A stretch of 64,000 bases of DNA from DASYTH01 sp045806965 (GTDB lineage Bacteria > Actinomycetota > Actinomycetes > Mycobacteriales > Pseudonocardiaceae), in contig JBJMIG010000029.1 of NCBI GenBank assembly GCA_045806965.1, positions 19,305 to 83,304 on the forward strand, written 5' to 3'. The translations under genes and the position numbers were made by a program. Positions within the stretch are counted from its first letter, which is position 1. Every line of letters starts with the position of its first letter. The notes under the pieces were generated by a model. That model was not told the origin of the DNA and did not search any database. It worked only from the letters and a program-made list of their open reading frames with translations. Shown in pieces: positions 1 through 7,643 of the stretch.

Positions 1-1
1 C

Positions 2-250
2 ACCGAAGCGGGGTACGGCGCGCGGTTCATCCACCGCACCGGACATGGGATCGGGGTGACCACACAGGAGCCGCCGTACCTCGTCAAGGGGGTGACCCAG
101 CCGCTCGAGCCCGGAATGTGTTTCTCCATCGAACCGGGCATTTACCTGCCGGGCCGGTTCGGGGTGCGGATCGCGGACATCGTCACCGTCACCGACACCG
201 GCGCCGAACGGCTCAACAACACCGGCCGAGACCTCCGGGTGGTCGGCTAG
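2..250 (+). CDS. M24 family metallopeptidase (Xaa-Pro dipeptidase type), 3' end
   Basis: Only the last 82 codons lie in the window; the reading frame is open from base 2. The fragment carries the pita-bread fold signature HRTGHGIG, with the metal/substrate histidine, followed by EPGIYLPG and a GVRIADIV stretch. These are the usual C-terminal metal-ligand blocks of creatinase/aminopeptidase P-type enzymes. It would hydrolyse Xaa-Pro dipeptides or the N-terminal residue before proline in the cytoplasm. It ends 171 bp before an amino-acid permease on the same strand, so a peptide/amino-acid catabolic link is possible. Family assignment is firm; which M24 subclass is unknown because the N-terminal domain is missing. 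Confidence 0.9.
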   Translation, partial: TEAGYGARFIHRTGHGIGVTTQEPPYLVKGVTQPLEPGMCFSIEPGIYLPGRFGVRIADIVTVTDTGAERLNNTGRDLRVVG

Positions 251-421
251 CACCCTGCGCCGCCCCAGGTCACCCGAGCGTCCACCGTAGCGCTCGGGAT
301 TGCCTCTGTGGCAACGATACTGGATCTGCGCGCCGCTCGATGCGTTGTCAACCCTGGTATCGCCCGAATCTCATCCTTAGCGGAGGACGCGGCGCCGCGG
401 CGCCGATCTCACTCTGAGTGC

Positions 422-1858
422 ATGACGGAGAACCGCACCGCGGAACAGACGGTACAGCGCACTCGAGCCCCCTCGGCGACGTGGATTTCCTGGGTGGCGC
501 TGGCCATGATGACCACCAGCTCGGTAGCGAGCCTGCGACCATCGCCGACCATGGCCGTGTACGGCCTGGCGTGCGTCTTCCTGTACCTCGTCCCCGCGAT
601 CGTGTTTCTCCTGCCCACGTCGCTCGTCTCCGCCGAGTTAGCCTCGGGTTGGACCGGTGGTGTCTACAACTGGGTGGCCCAGGGAATCTCCAAGCCCGCT
701 GGATTTCTTGCCGTGTGGTGCCAGTTCGCGATGACGATCTTCTATTACCCGAGCCTGCTCGGGTACGTGGCCAGCACGCTGGCCTACGTGTTCAACCCGG
801 AACTGGCGAGCAACGGAGTGTGGACGGCCGTCATAATCGTCGTCGCCTACTGGTCCGGCGTGTGGATCTCGTCCCGTGGCACCAAGAGCGTCGCCGGTCT
901 CGCCAGCGGCGGCCTGATCATCGGGACGTTGATCCCCGGCGTGCTGCTGGTCGTCCTCGGTGTGGTCTTCCTCGGCCAGGGGAACTCCTCGGCCGCGCCG
1001 ATGACCTCGGACCATCTGCTGCCCGCGTGGGCCGGCCTGGCCAGCCTCGTATTGATCGTGAACAACTTCCTTTCCTACTCAGGAATGGAGATGAACGCCG
1101 TCCACGTGTCGTTCCTGCGGAAGCCGGGAAAGGAGTTCCCCCGGTCGATATTCCTAGCCATGGGAATGGTCCTGCTGATCTTCATCCTCCCCGCGCTGGC
1201 CATCAGTTGGGTGGTGCCGGCCGAGCAGTTGTCCCTCACCGCCGGTGTCATGCAGGCGTTCGACGCGGTGTTCGCCCAGTTCGGCTGGCAGTTGCTCACC
1301 CCGATCATCGGGATCATGCTGGTCACCGCCTCGCTCGGCGGCATGCTGACCTGGCTTGCCGGCCCTTCCAAGGGATTGCTGCTCATCTCCCGGCAGGAGG
1401 GGTACCTTCCGCCGTTCCTGCAACGGCTCAACAAACATGGAGTCCAGCAGAACATCCTGGTCACCCAGGGCCTGGTCACCACGGCGATCGCGTTGCTCTA
1501 CGCGTTCGTCCCGGACGTGTCGAGCGCTTACTGGATCTTCTCCGTGATCACCACCCAGGTGTACCTCATCATGTACCTGCTGATGTTCGTGGCCGCGGTT
1601 CGGCTGCGCCGCAGCCAACCCGACCATCCACGCGGCTACCGGGCACCGATGCTGATCGGACTGTGCGGCGTAGGTTTCGCCGCGTCGCTTGCCGCGTTGC
1701 TCGTCGGTTTCATTCCGCCGTCACAGTTCGGCGGCGGCAACGCCGGCGTGTACTTCCTGATCGTCGCGGGCGGAGCGCTCGGCCTCGGCCTCGTGGTGCC
1801 GATTCTCTTCTACCGCTTCCGGAAGCCGTCCTGGAAGCAGGAGGTGGCGACAGCATGA
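422..1858 (+). CDS. APC superfamily amino-acid permease (glutamate:GABA antiporter-like)
   Basis: The 478-residue protein has about twelve hydrophobic segments and no signal peptide. The APC pattern is visible: LVSAELASGWTGGVYNWV near residue 75 (the GG-YxW loop after TM2) and a C-terminal amphipathic tail after the last helix. Length and loop match GadC-like antiporters and related amino-acid permeases of the plasma membrane. I start it at ATG 422 (MTENRTAEQ) because the open frame upstream to 308 encodes an implausible charged/Arg leader; the ribosome site is weak. Its stop overlaps the ATG of the next gene (ATGA). Substrate is not readable from sequence. Confidence 0.88.
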   Translation: MTENRTAEQTVQRTRAPSATWISWVALAMMTTSSVASLRPSPTMAVYGLACVFLYLVPAIVFLLPTSLVSAELASGWTGGVYNWVAQGISKPAGFLAVWCQFAMTIFYYPSLLGYVASTLAYVFNPELASNGVWTAVIIVVAYWSGVWISSRGTKSVAGLASGGLIIGTLIPGVLLVVLGVVFLGQGNSSAAPMTSDHLLPAWAGLASLVLIVNNFLSYSGMEMNAVHVSFLRKPGKEFPRSIFLAMGMVLLIFILPALAISWVVPAEQLSLTAGVMQAFDAVFAQFGWQLLTPIIGIMLVTASLGGMLTWLAGPSKGLLLISRQEGYLPPFLQRLNKHGVQQNILVTQGLVTTAIALLYAFVPDVSSAYWIFSVITTQVYLIMYLLMFVAAVRLRRSQPDHPRGYRAPMLIGLCGVGFAASLAALLVGFIPPSQFGGGNAGVYFLIVAGGALGLGLVVPILFYRFRKPSWKQEVATA

Positions 1859-2289
1859 GCACGGTGACGGAATCGTCGAACCGGCAAGAGCGGGCCATCG
1901 TCTACGGTGTGGTCGCGGCCGTGATGGTGATCTTGATCGCCATCGGGTTGGTCGCCTGGCAGTCGTCGAAGTCGACGAATGAAGCGCAGGGCAAGGCCGA
2001 CCAGCTCATCGCGGCTATCGAGGCCACCGGAGGACGAGCACCGGATCGCGACCAGATCGTCGGGATGTTCGGCACCGACGCGGCAGCGGTCTGCGCCAAC
2101 CCGAACGGGGCGCTGCCCAAGGCCACCCTCCTGGCCGGGCTGGCGAACGGGGCCGGCGGTCCCGGAACGAGGCCGGTGACCGCCACCGCCCGGGCGGTCA
2201 AAGGTGAGGCGCTGGTGATCTCGATCTACTGCCCCGACCAGCTATCCGAGTTCCAACAGTTCGTCTCCGGGCTCAAGACCGCCGGTTGA
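1855..2289 (+). CDS. Small single-pass membrane protein coupled to the permease
   Basis: A 144-residue protein whose ATG overlaps the permease stop as ATGA, implying translational coupling. Residues about 14-33 form one transmembrane helix (YGVVAAVMVILIAIGLVAW). The rest is an outside or periplasm-like soluble domain with two cysteines (AVCANP and IYCPDQ) that could form a disulfide. I do not recognise the family. Its position suggests an accessory or stability subunit of the transporter, which is inference only. Confidence 0.75.
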   Translation: MSTVTESSNRQERAIVYGVVAAVMVILIAIGLVAWQSSKSTNEAQGKADQLIAAIEATGGRAPDRDQIVGMFGTDAAAVCANPNGALPKATLLAGLANGAGGPGTRPVTATARAVKGEALVISIYCPDQLSEFQQFVSGLKTAG

Positions 2290-2340
2290 GCACGCCGCCA
2301 GCTCGGTGGCCGAGCGGTGGCCGAACGGTGGTAAGCCGAA

Positions 2341-2398
2341 GCGGCGCAGGGGCAACCATTCCCTTGCGCCGCAATGGGTCGGGCGGAATGCCCGACCC
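2341..2398. terminator. Tandem hairpins between convergent genes
   Basis: Two stems lie between the convergent permease operon and the MCP-like gene. 2341-2352 pairs with 2361-2372 (12 pairs, one G-T), and 2376-2384 pairs with 2390-2398 (9 perfect pairs, 5-base loop). No T-run follows, as is common for actinomycete terminators. It probably acts in both directions. Confidence 0.65.
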
Positions 2399-2410
2399 CT
2401 GCCGCATCGA

Positions 2411-3322
2411 CTAGGCGTTGCGTACTTCTTCGACGAACCGGGTGACCTGCGAGCGGAGCAGGTCGGCGAGCCGGGACAGGCCGGTCATGTCCTCCGCCAC
2501 GTTCCCATCCGTACTGCCCTCGATCGCGGCGGCGATGCCCGCGGTCATCCCGTCCATCTGTCGAATGCTGCCCGTGATGTTGTCCAGCACGGAGATCACC
2601 TCGACGGAGGCCTGTTGCACGGTGGCCACCCGCTCGTTGATCGCATCGGCCGACTGCCTGGCCTCGTCCGCCAGGGACTTCACCTCGCTGGCCACCACGC
2701 TGAACCCGCGGCCGGCCGCGCCGGCCCGCTCCGCCTCGATGGTGGCGTTCAGTGCCAGCAGCCGGGTCTGGCCGGCGATCTGGGTCACCATTCGAACGGC
2801 CTGCCGAATCTCGTCCGAGGCGGCGTCCAGCGCGGACACCGTCTGTGTCGCCCGGCCGGACTCCTCGGCGGCTTTGCTGGCGAACGAGGCCAGACCCGCG
2901 GCCGATGAGCCGATCTTGGTGGCCGCCGTCGCGACCTGCTCGGCGGCCGACAGCACGGCGGTCTCCATCTCGTCGGCCAGCGACTGGCGCGCGGCACGGG
3001 CCGCGCTGACCTCCTCGGTCGCCGCGCGCATCACCTCTCGGGCCTCGTTGATCTTCCGAGCGCCCGCGGCGAACGTGCCGGACATGCCGCGCTCCAGGAA
3101 GCTGCGGTGGAACCGGCCCTCGTTGGCCGAGGACAGCGAGGCCACCGACTCCCGGAGGAAGGCGTCCATCACATCCAGCATCCGATTCACGTTGGTCCGG
3201 GCCGCGACCGCCGCCGGATCGTCCGACAGCGGGGGAACCCGGGCCTCCAGATCGCCGGCCGCCACCCGGGCGCAGACATCGGCGATAGTCTCCAGCACCG
3301 TAGGGTCGATGCCAGCGTTCAT
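2411..3322 (-). CDS. Soluble methyl-accepting-chemotaxis-type signalling protein
   Basis: The 303-residue protein has no transmembrane segment. Residues about 130-290 form a long helical MCP signalling domain. The conserved hairpin tip reads QTRLLALNATIEAERAGAAG followed by RGFSVVASEVKSLADEARQS, the CheA/CheW contact region. The first 100 residues are HAMP/linker-like. Its start overlaps the stop of the PAS gene upstream (ATGA at 3319-3322), so the pair looks like an Aer-type energy sensor split into sensor and signalling halves. No chemotaxis or flagellar gene is seen nearby, so the output partner is unknown. Confidence 0.85.
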   Translation of the reverse strand: MNAGIDPTVLETIADVCARVAAGDLEARVPPLSDDPAAVAARTNVNRMLDVMDAFLRESVASLSSANEGRFHRSFLERGMSGTFAAGARKINEAREVMRAATEEVSAARAARQSLADEMETAVLSAAEQVATAATKIGSSAAGLASFASKAAEESGRATQTVSALDAASDEIRQAVRMVTQIAGQTRLLALNATIEAERAGAAGRGFSVVASEVKSLADEARQSADAINERVATVQQASVEVISVLDNITGSIRQMDGMTAGIAAAIEGSTDGNVAEDMTGLSRLADLLRSQVTRFVEEVRNA

Positions 3323-3864
3323 GAGCGGACATCCTGTCGGGTCAGGGACCAGACGAACTGGTCGTAGTTCTGGCCGAGCTCACCGAGCCGGCGGTCGAAG
3401 GACTCAAGGGAGGCCCGGACGCCGTCCACCGGGCGGGCGTGCGCGCGCTCGACCTCTATCAGCGAGGTGTAGAGGCGGCTGGCCGCCCGGACCGCCTCGG
3501 GGTCGGGCACCCGACGGTTGGAGTGATAGCCGGCCAGCCGGCCAGCCGCGTCGTAGGTGGGCGTGACGTGGGCCAGCACCCAGTAGTGCGCCCCGTCCTT
3601 GGCCAGGTTGACGATGTAGGCGAAGACCTCCTGGCCGGCCTTCAGGTTGTCCCACAGCAGGCGGAAGATCGCCCGTGGCATGTCGGGGTGGCGCACCAGG
3701 CTGTGCGGCGCGCCGATCACCTCAGACTCCTGATAGGTGGAGACCCGCAGGAAGACGTCGTTGGCGTAGGTGATGATCCCGCGATAATCGGTCTTGGAGA
3801 CGATGAGCTCGTCTGGTTGAAAATGCCGCTCGATCCCAGTAGGAACGGTCCCGCCCTGTCGCAT
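3319..3864 (-). CDS. PAS domain sensor protein (Aer-like), partner of the MCP protein
   Basis: A 181-residue protein with one PAS fold over residues about 20-125: ITYANDVFLRVSTYQESEVIG, then HPDMPRAIFRLLWDNLKAG, then YWVLAHVTPTYDAAGRLAGY. The HPDMP and WxNLKAG blocks are typical of aerotaxis receptor PAS domains that bind FAD. The remaining 55 residues are helical. It is translated just before, and overlapping, the MCP-like protein, so it probably feeds redox or ligand state into it. Cofactor binding is inferred from family likeness only. Confidence 0.85.
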   Translation of the reverse strand: MRQGGTVPTGIERHFQPDELIVSKTDYRGIITYANDVFLRVSTYQESEVIGAPHSLVRHPDMPRAIFRLLWDNLKAGQEVFAYIVNLAKDGAHYWVLAHVTPTYDAAGRLAGYHSNRRVPDPEAVRAASRLYTSLIEVERAHARPVDGVRASLESFDRRLGELGQNYDQFVWSLTRQDVRS

Positions 3865-3965
3865 GGCAACTCCGGTGGCTGTTCTTTACTTGCCACCACA
3901 CGATCGGCAGGCGATCGCCGGACCTGTGGGGTTGGCGCCCCCATTCGGCGGCACGACCGAGGTGC

Positions 3966-5411
3966 TCACGGCTGCGGCTCTCGGGACTCGCTCGACGTGC
4001 TGTGGTGTGGGCCACAACGGGTGATGCACACGGTGCCGATCGGCTCGGTCGTCTCCGTACTGTTCGCGCCAACCACCCGCACGGTGAGGTCCACCTGGCT
4101 GCCGGCGTACTCGGCGGGGAACGGGCCGAGGACGGTCTGCCAGGTCGTGGTGCCGGCGATGTTGGTCATGGGGAGCTCGGTGACCGTGCCTCGAACGCTC
4201 AGGCGAAGCGTCACCGACGAGATGCCGCCGGGCGCGAGCGTCACCTCGACCCGGGTCGTGGTCGGTTGCCCGCCGGCGCAGGTGCCCTGGTCCGCCGCCG
4301 CGATCCGATCGTGCTCGATCCGGGACCGGGAGATCGACGGCGGCCGCTCATCGCGTACCTGCTCGGCCACGCTTGGCGGCACGTCCGGTGCGATCTCCGC
4401 CGGCAGCGCGGGTGGCGAGGGGTCCGGCAGTGGTGGATCGGCCGACGGTCCGACCGTGCTGTCGAACACACCCGGTGCGCTGGATCGCCCAGGCAGGGTG
4501 CCGCTTTGGGTCGTGCTGACCACGGACTTGGACGTGCTGGGCGGCGGCGCCGCCCAGCCTGGCTCGAGTTGAGCCGGCGCGGGACGTACGGCAAGGACCC
4601 CGACCACGAGGCCCGCGGCGGTACTCACCGCCGCGGTGGCGAACGCCTTCGACGGGACCGCCGTCAATACCCGCTCGATGACACTGGTGGTGACGGCCAG
4701 TCCGGTCACCGTCAGGATCGTGCCGACCAGAGCGCGCGTGTCATCGCGCTTACGACGACAGACCTTGCATTTGTTGACGTGCGTTCGAACGTCCTTCAGC
4801 AGTTGCGGCGAAGCCGCCCGGCCCCTTGCCATGGCGTGCGGGGTGACACAGCGGCTGGTGCCTTCGCCTGGCTCGGTGATCAGGTACACCGCGGTGACCG
4901 CGTCGCGGACCGCCTGCCGAACCTTGCGCCGCCTGCTTTTGAGGCTCTGCCGGGAGATGCCGAGCCGAGCGGCCAGTTGCTCCTCGGTGGCGTTGCCGAG
5001 GACCACATCCACGTAGAGCGACAGGTCCGCGCGTTCGACGTCGTCCAGGAACGGCTTGATCTGGCGAACCAGTCGCCCGACGTCCGCGACGATCTGAGCC
5101 TGCCGAAACTGATCGCCCGTGGCGGCGTCCGCCGCCACGAGCTGGCTGCTCGCGTTCGTCTTCTTTCTCAACAAATCTTTCGCGGCGTTCCTGGCGATTG
5201 CCAGCAACCAGAATCTCAGATCAACCTTTATGTCGCCCGGCGGAAACGACAGGGCGTTGACAATGGCTTGCCCCAAGGCATCCTCGGAATCATTCTCGTC
5301 GTGCAGAATCCCGCGACACACCCTGTACATGGCGCCCTTGTGTTCGTCACAAGCGCGCCGGACATCTGCCTCGCTGACCGGCACCGGGCCGTCGCCCTGG
5401 GTCTCGTTCAC
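3966..5411 (-). CDS. ECF sigma factor fused to a zinc-finger, membrane-spanning C-terminal domain
   Basis: 481 residues from a GTG start. Residues about 20-90 form sigma region 2 (FWLLAIARNAAKDLLRKK) and about 130-175 region 4 (EEQLAARLGISRQSLKSRRR). Then comes a ZAS-like motif, C-x22-H-x3-C-x2-C (HVNKCKVC), one transmembrane helix near residues 230-275 and a Pro/Ser-rich stalk. A beta-rich extracytoplasmic domain of about 130 residues with three cysteines ends the protein. Sigma and anti-sigma functions are thus on one chain, as in large fused ECF groups of actinobacteria. The gene stands alone; release from the membrane would presumably need proteolysis or a conformational change, which the sequence does not show. 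Confidence 0.85.
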   Translation of the reverse strand: MNETQGDGPVPVSEADVRRACDEHKGAMYRVCRGILHDENDSEDALGQAIVNALSFPPGDIKVDLRFWLLAIARNAAKDLLRKKTNASSQLVAADAATGDQFRQAQIVADVGRLVRQIKPFLDDVERADLSLYVDVVLGNATEEQLAARLGISRQSLKSRRRKVRQAVRDAVTAVYLITEPGEGTSRCVTPHAMARGRAASPQLLKDVRTHVNKCKVCRRKRDDTRALVGTILTVTGLAVTTSVIERVLTAVPSKAFATAAVSTAAGLVVGVLAVRPAPAQLEPGWAAPPPSTSKSVVSTTQSGTLPGRSSAPGVFDSTVGPSADPPLPDPSPPALPAEIAPDVPPSVAEQVRDERPPSISRSRIEHDRIAAADQGTCAGGQPTTTRVEVTLAPGGISSVTLRLSVRGTVTELPMTNIAGTTTWQTVLGPFPAEYAGSQVDLTVRVVGANSTETTEPIGTVCITRCGPHHSTSSESREPQP

Positions 5412-5636
5412 GCCTTACAAGACGTTTCCTGACCGCCCCTGGGGGGACATCGTTGCGTACACCCCACAACCGTGACCCCATGGCAAACTCCTGGGTGAAC
5501 GTCAATCACCTTCCGTGACCTGGTCGCCGGGGAAACCATCCCTCGATAGGAGTAGCGGGCAAGTCGTTGCCCCGCCGCCACGCGGGTCGGCCGAAGAGAT
5601 CCGCTCACCCGCCAGGCCGGCGCCGGTCGGGCGCCA

Positions 5637-5900
5637 CTACTTCCAGCGGAAGTGCACGAATATCCTGCCGAAATTATCCGAGTCTTTTTCCACCCGGTGA
5701 TAGAGGGCCTTGATCTCCTTGCGATCAAGGAAACGCAGCACACGTTTCTTCAACGCGCCGGAACCCTTCCCCGGGATGATCTCGACCAGCCGGGCCTTCT
5801 TGGTCACCGCCTCGTCGATGACCGCCCGCAGCGCCCGGTCGATCTCGCCGCCACGGTTGTAGACATCGTGCAGGTCGAGCTTCAGCTTCACACCCGACAT
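5637..5900 (-). CDS. Smr domain protein
   Basis: An 87-residue stand-alone Smr domain: KLKLDLHDVYNRGGEIDRAL at the start (the LDLH motif) and EIIPGKGSGALKKRVLRFL in the centre (the GxGxG nucleic-acid-binding loop). Smr domains bind or nick nucleic acid and often act in ribosome rescue or mismatch recombination. The ATG at 5900 is chosen because GAGGAG sits at the correct distance; a longer frame to 5981 has no such site. A monocistronic gene. Confidence 0.85.
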   Translation of the reverse strand: MSGVKLKLDLHDVYNRGGEIDRALRAVIDEAVTKKARLVEIIPGKGSGALKKRVLRFLDRKEIKALYHRVEKDSDNFGRIFVHFRWK

Positions 5901-6163
5901 GGTGCTCCTCGACCATGCGGTGTGACAATCATGGCTCAGCCAGGCCGGGGAATGCCGGTGGCCAGGCCCGCGAAACCGCACGGGTCCGGCTCCCGATGCC
6001 GCGCTCCGACCCGCTGTTGCGCTGAAGATGCCGGCCGACGATGCCAGGTGGACACGGTGTCTATATCGAGCAAATACGGTATGGTCAGGTCGGCTACCAG
6101 CTCTATCCGCTAAGCGGATGAACCGGAGCGACCCACTCCCGCAGGAATTGAGGTATTCGCCAC

Positions 6164-6577
6164 ATGGCGCAGAAAGTCATCGTTGAACTCGTCGACGACC
6201 TGGACGGAACGGCATCGGACGACATCAACACGGTCAGCTTCGCGTTGGACGGCGCCAGCTACGAGATCGACCTCACCGAACACAACGCCGGCCGGCTGCG
6301 CGACGCGGTGGCCGATTACGTCGCCGCGGCTCGTCGCACCGGCGGCCGGGTCAAGCGCGGCACCGCCCCGTCCACCTCACCGCCGGCCCGGCCCAGCGCC
6401 AACCGCGAGCAGACCAGGGCGATCCGCGACTGGGCCCGCCGAAACGGATTCGACCTTGGCGAGCGCGGCCGCATCCCGGCCAATGTCCTGGACGCCTTCG
6501 ACCACGCCCACACCGCCGCCCCGGTCACGAAACCGAAGAGCAAGTCCCGGGCGACCAAGAAGGCCACGGCACGCTGA
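6164..6577 (+). CDS. lsr2: Lsr2 nucleoid-associated protein
   Basis: 137 residues with the full Lsr2 layout. The N-terminal dimerisation domain (MAQKVIVELVDDLDGT and SYEIDLTEHNAGRLRDAV) joins through a linker to the C-terminal DNA-binding domain. That domain includes the AT-groove element RGRIPANVLDAF preceded by RDWARRNGFDL. Lsr2 bridges AT-rich DNA and silences foreign genes in actinobacteria. This copy is about 20 residues longer than usual because of a Lys/Arg/Ala tail. The upstream 150 bp is AT-richer than average, as expected for autoregulation. Confidence 0.95.
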   Translation: MAQKVIVELVDDLDGTASDDINTVSFALDGASYEIDLTEHNAGRLRDAVADYVAAARRTGGRVKRGTAPSTSPPARPSANREQTRAIRDWARRNGFDLGERGRIPANVLDAFDHAHTAAPVTKPKSKSRATKKATAR

Positions 6578-6628
6578 CCCGGTCCGGACGCTTTCCCTCG
6601 TAGCGCACCGGATCAGTACGTCCCCAAC

Positions 6629-6672
6629 CGAGTCCAGCCGTATCGCGTCAGATCGCGATGCGGCTGGACTCG
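6629..6672. terminator. 19-bp hairpin between lsr2 and the convergent small gene
   Basis: 6629-6647 pairs with 6654-6672 over 19 positions with one T-G wobble and a 6-base loop. It lies between the lsr2 stop and the stop of the convergent 68-residue gene, so it can terminate both transcripts. Confidence 0.75.
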
Positions 6673-6695
6673 CCGCATGTGGGTGGGCACGACGC

Positions 6696-6902
6696 TCAGC
6701 AACAGCCGGCCAGCAAGTCCGTCGCATGCCGGTGCGCGGCTTCCGCCTGACGCAGTGCGGTGCGCCGGCTGGCCGCGTCCTCCTCGGCCAGGTGCTCCAG
6801 CATGTGCGCCTTCAACTCATACCAGCGCGCCAACTGAGTCGCCGAGGCCAGAGGTCCGGGCGTGGACCGGATCAGCTGACCCATCTCTTCCAGCACCGTC
6901 AT
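6696..6902 (-). CDS. Small helical hypothetical protein
   Basis: 68 residues starting MTVLEEMGQLIRSTPGPLA and continuing as predicted helix rich in Glu, Ala and His (ARWYELKAHMLEHLAEEDA), ending in two cysteines. I chose the internal ATG because the longer frame begins with low-complexity Arg/Ala sequence. The helical composition resembles small orphan proteins common in Pseudonocardiaceae, but no function is known to me. The ribosome site is weak, which lowers confidence. Confidence 0.5.
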   Translation of the reverse strand: MTVLEEMGQLIRSTPGPLASATQLARWYELKAHMLEHLAEEDAASRRTALRQAEAAHRHATDLLAGCC

Positions 6903-7643
6903 CGCCAACACCGCCACGAGAGCTAACAGCACGACAGGGCCATTCTCCGCACGGCACCGTGTTGACAACCAGTGCGTGCACCACCCGTCGACCGTGAAAA
7001 ACTCAGCTCTCCTCGCCGCCGCTGCCGCCCGGCCGGTAGCGGTGCGGCAGCGACCCGGGCGCCGGCCACCGGCCGCCCGGCGCCAGCAGGAGCGCGGCGG
7101 CGCCAACCTTTCGATCTACTACTCGTCAGACGACCGCGGCGCGATGAGTCCGTTTCCTCGACAATCGATAAGCGAGCGCTTACCCTGGGCAACCAATGAG
7201 GGTCAAAATTGGGTGCGCATCGATCGATTTGAAGGCTGTTCACCACGACCCCGGCCGTGCCGGTACGGTCGGTTGGCCGCGCGGCGGACACCCTCCGTAC
7301 GTCCACAACGGACGGACGGCGAGACCTACATCACTGTGTGACACACGGCACGCCGTTCCCTGCCGGGAGACCACAAGACGCGGACATTCGTTGTGGGCCG
7401 CGCCACCTGGCAGGTCGCGATATCCCGGCCGGGATCCTGACGCGGACCCGGTGCGCGATGAATCCGGCACCATACGCCCTGAAAGCAGTCCTTTCCACGG
7501 CCGGACAGAGGCCAAGGACTCTGGGTCTTCGTCCGATGGCGCTGGGCGATCGGACAACTTGACATGCGAGCAGGTTTCGTATTGTGTGCCGGGACCGGAA
7601 AGCCCGAGGAAATTCAGTTAACGAAGGCGGGCCTGAACAAGGC
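6903..7643. other. Intergenic region without a convincing gene
   Basis: About 740 bp with only short frames of poor composition on both strands. The last 150 bp must carry the conservon promoter and leader. It is somewhat AT-richer around 7090-7230. Confidence 0.4.
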
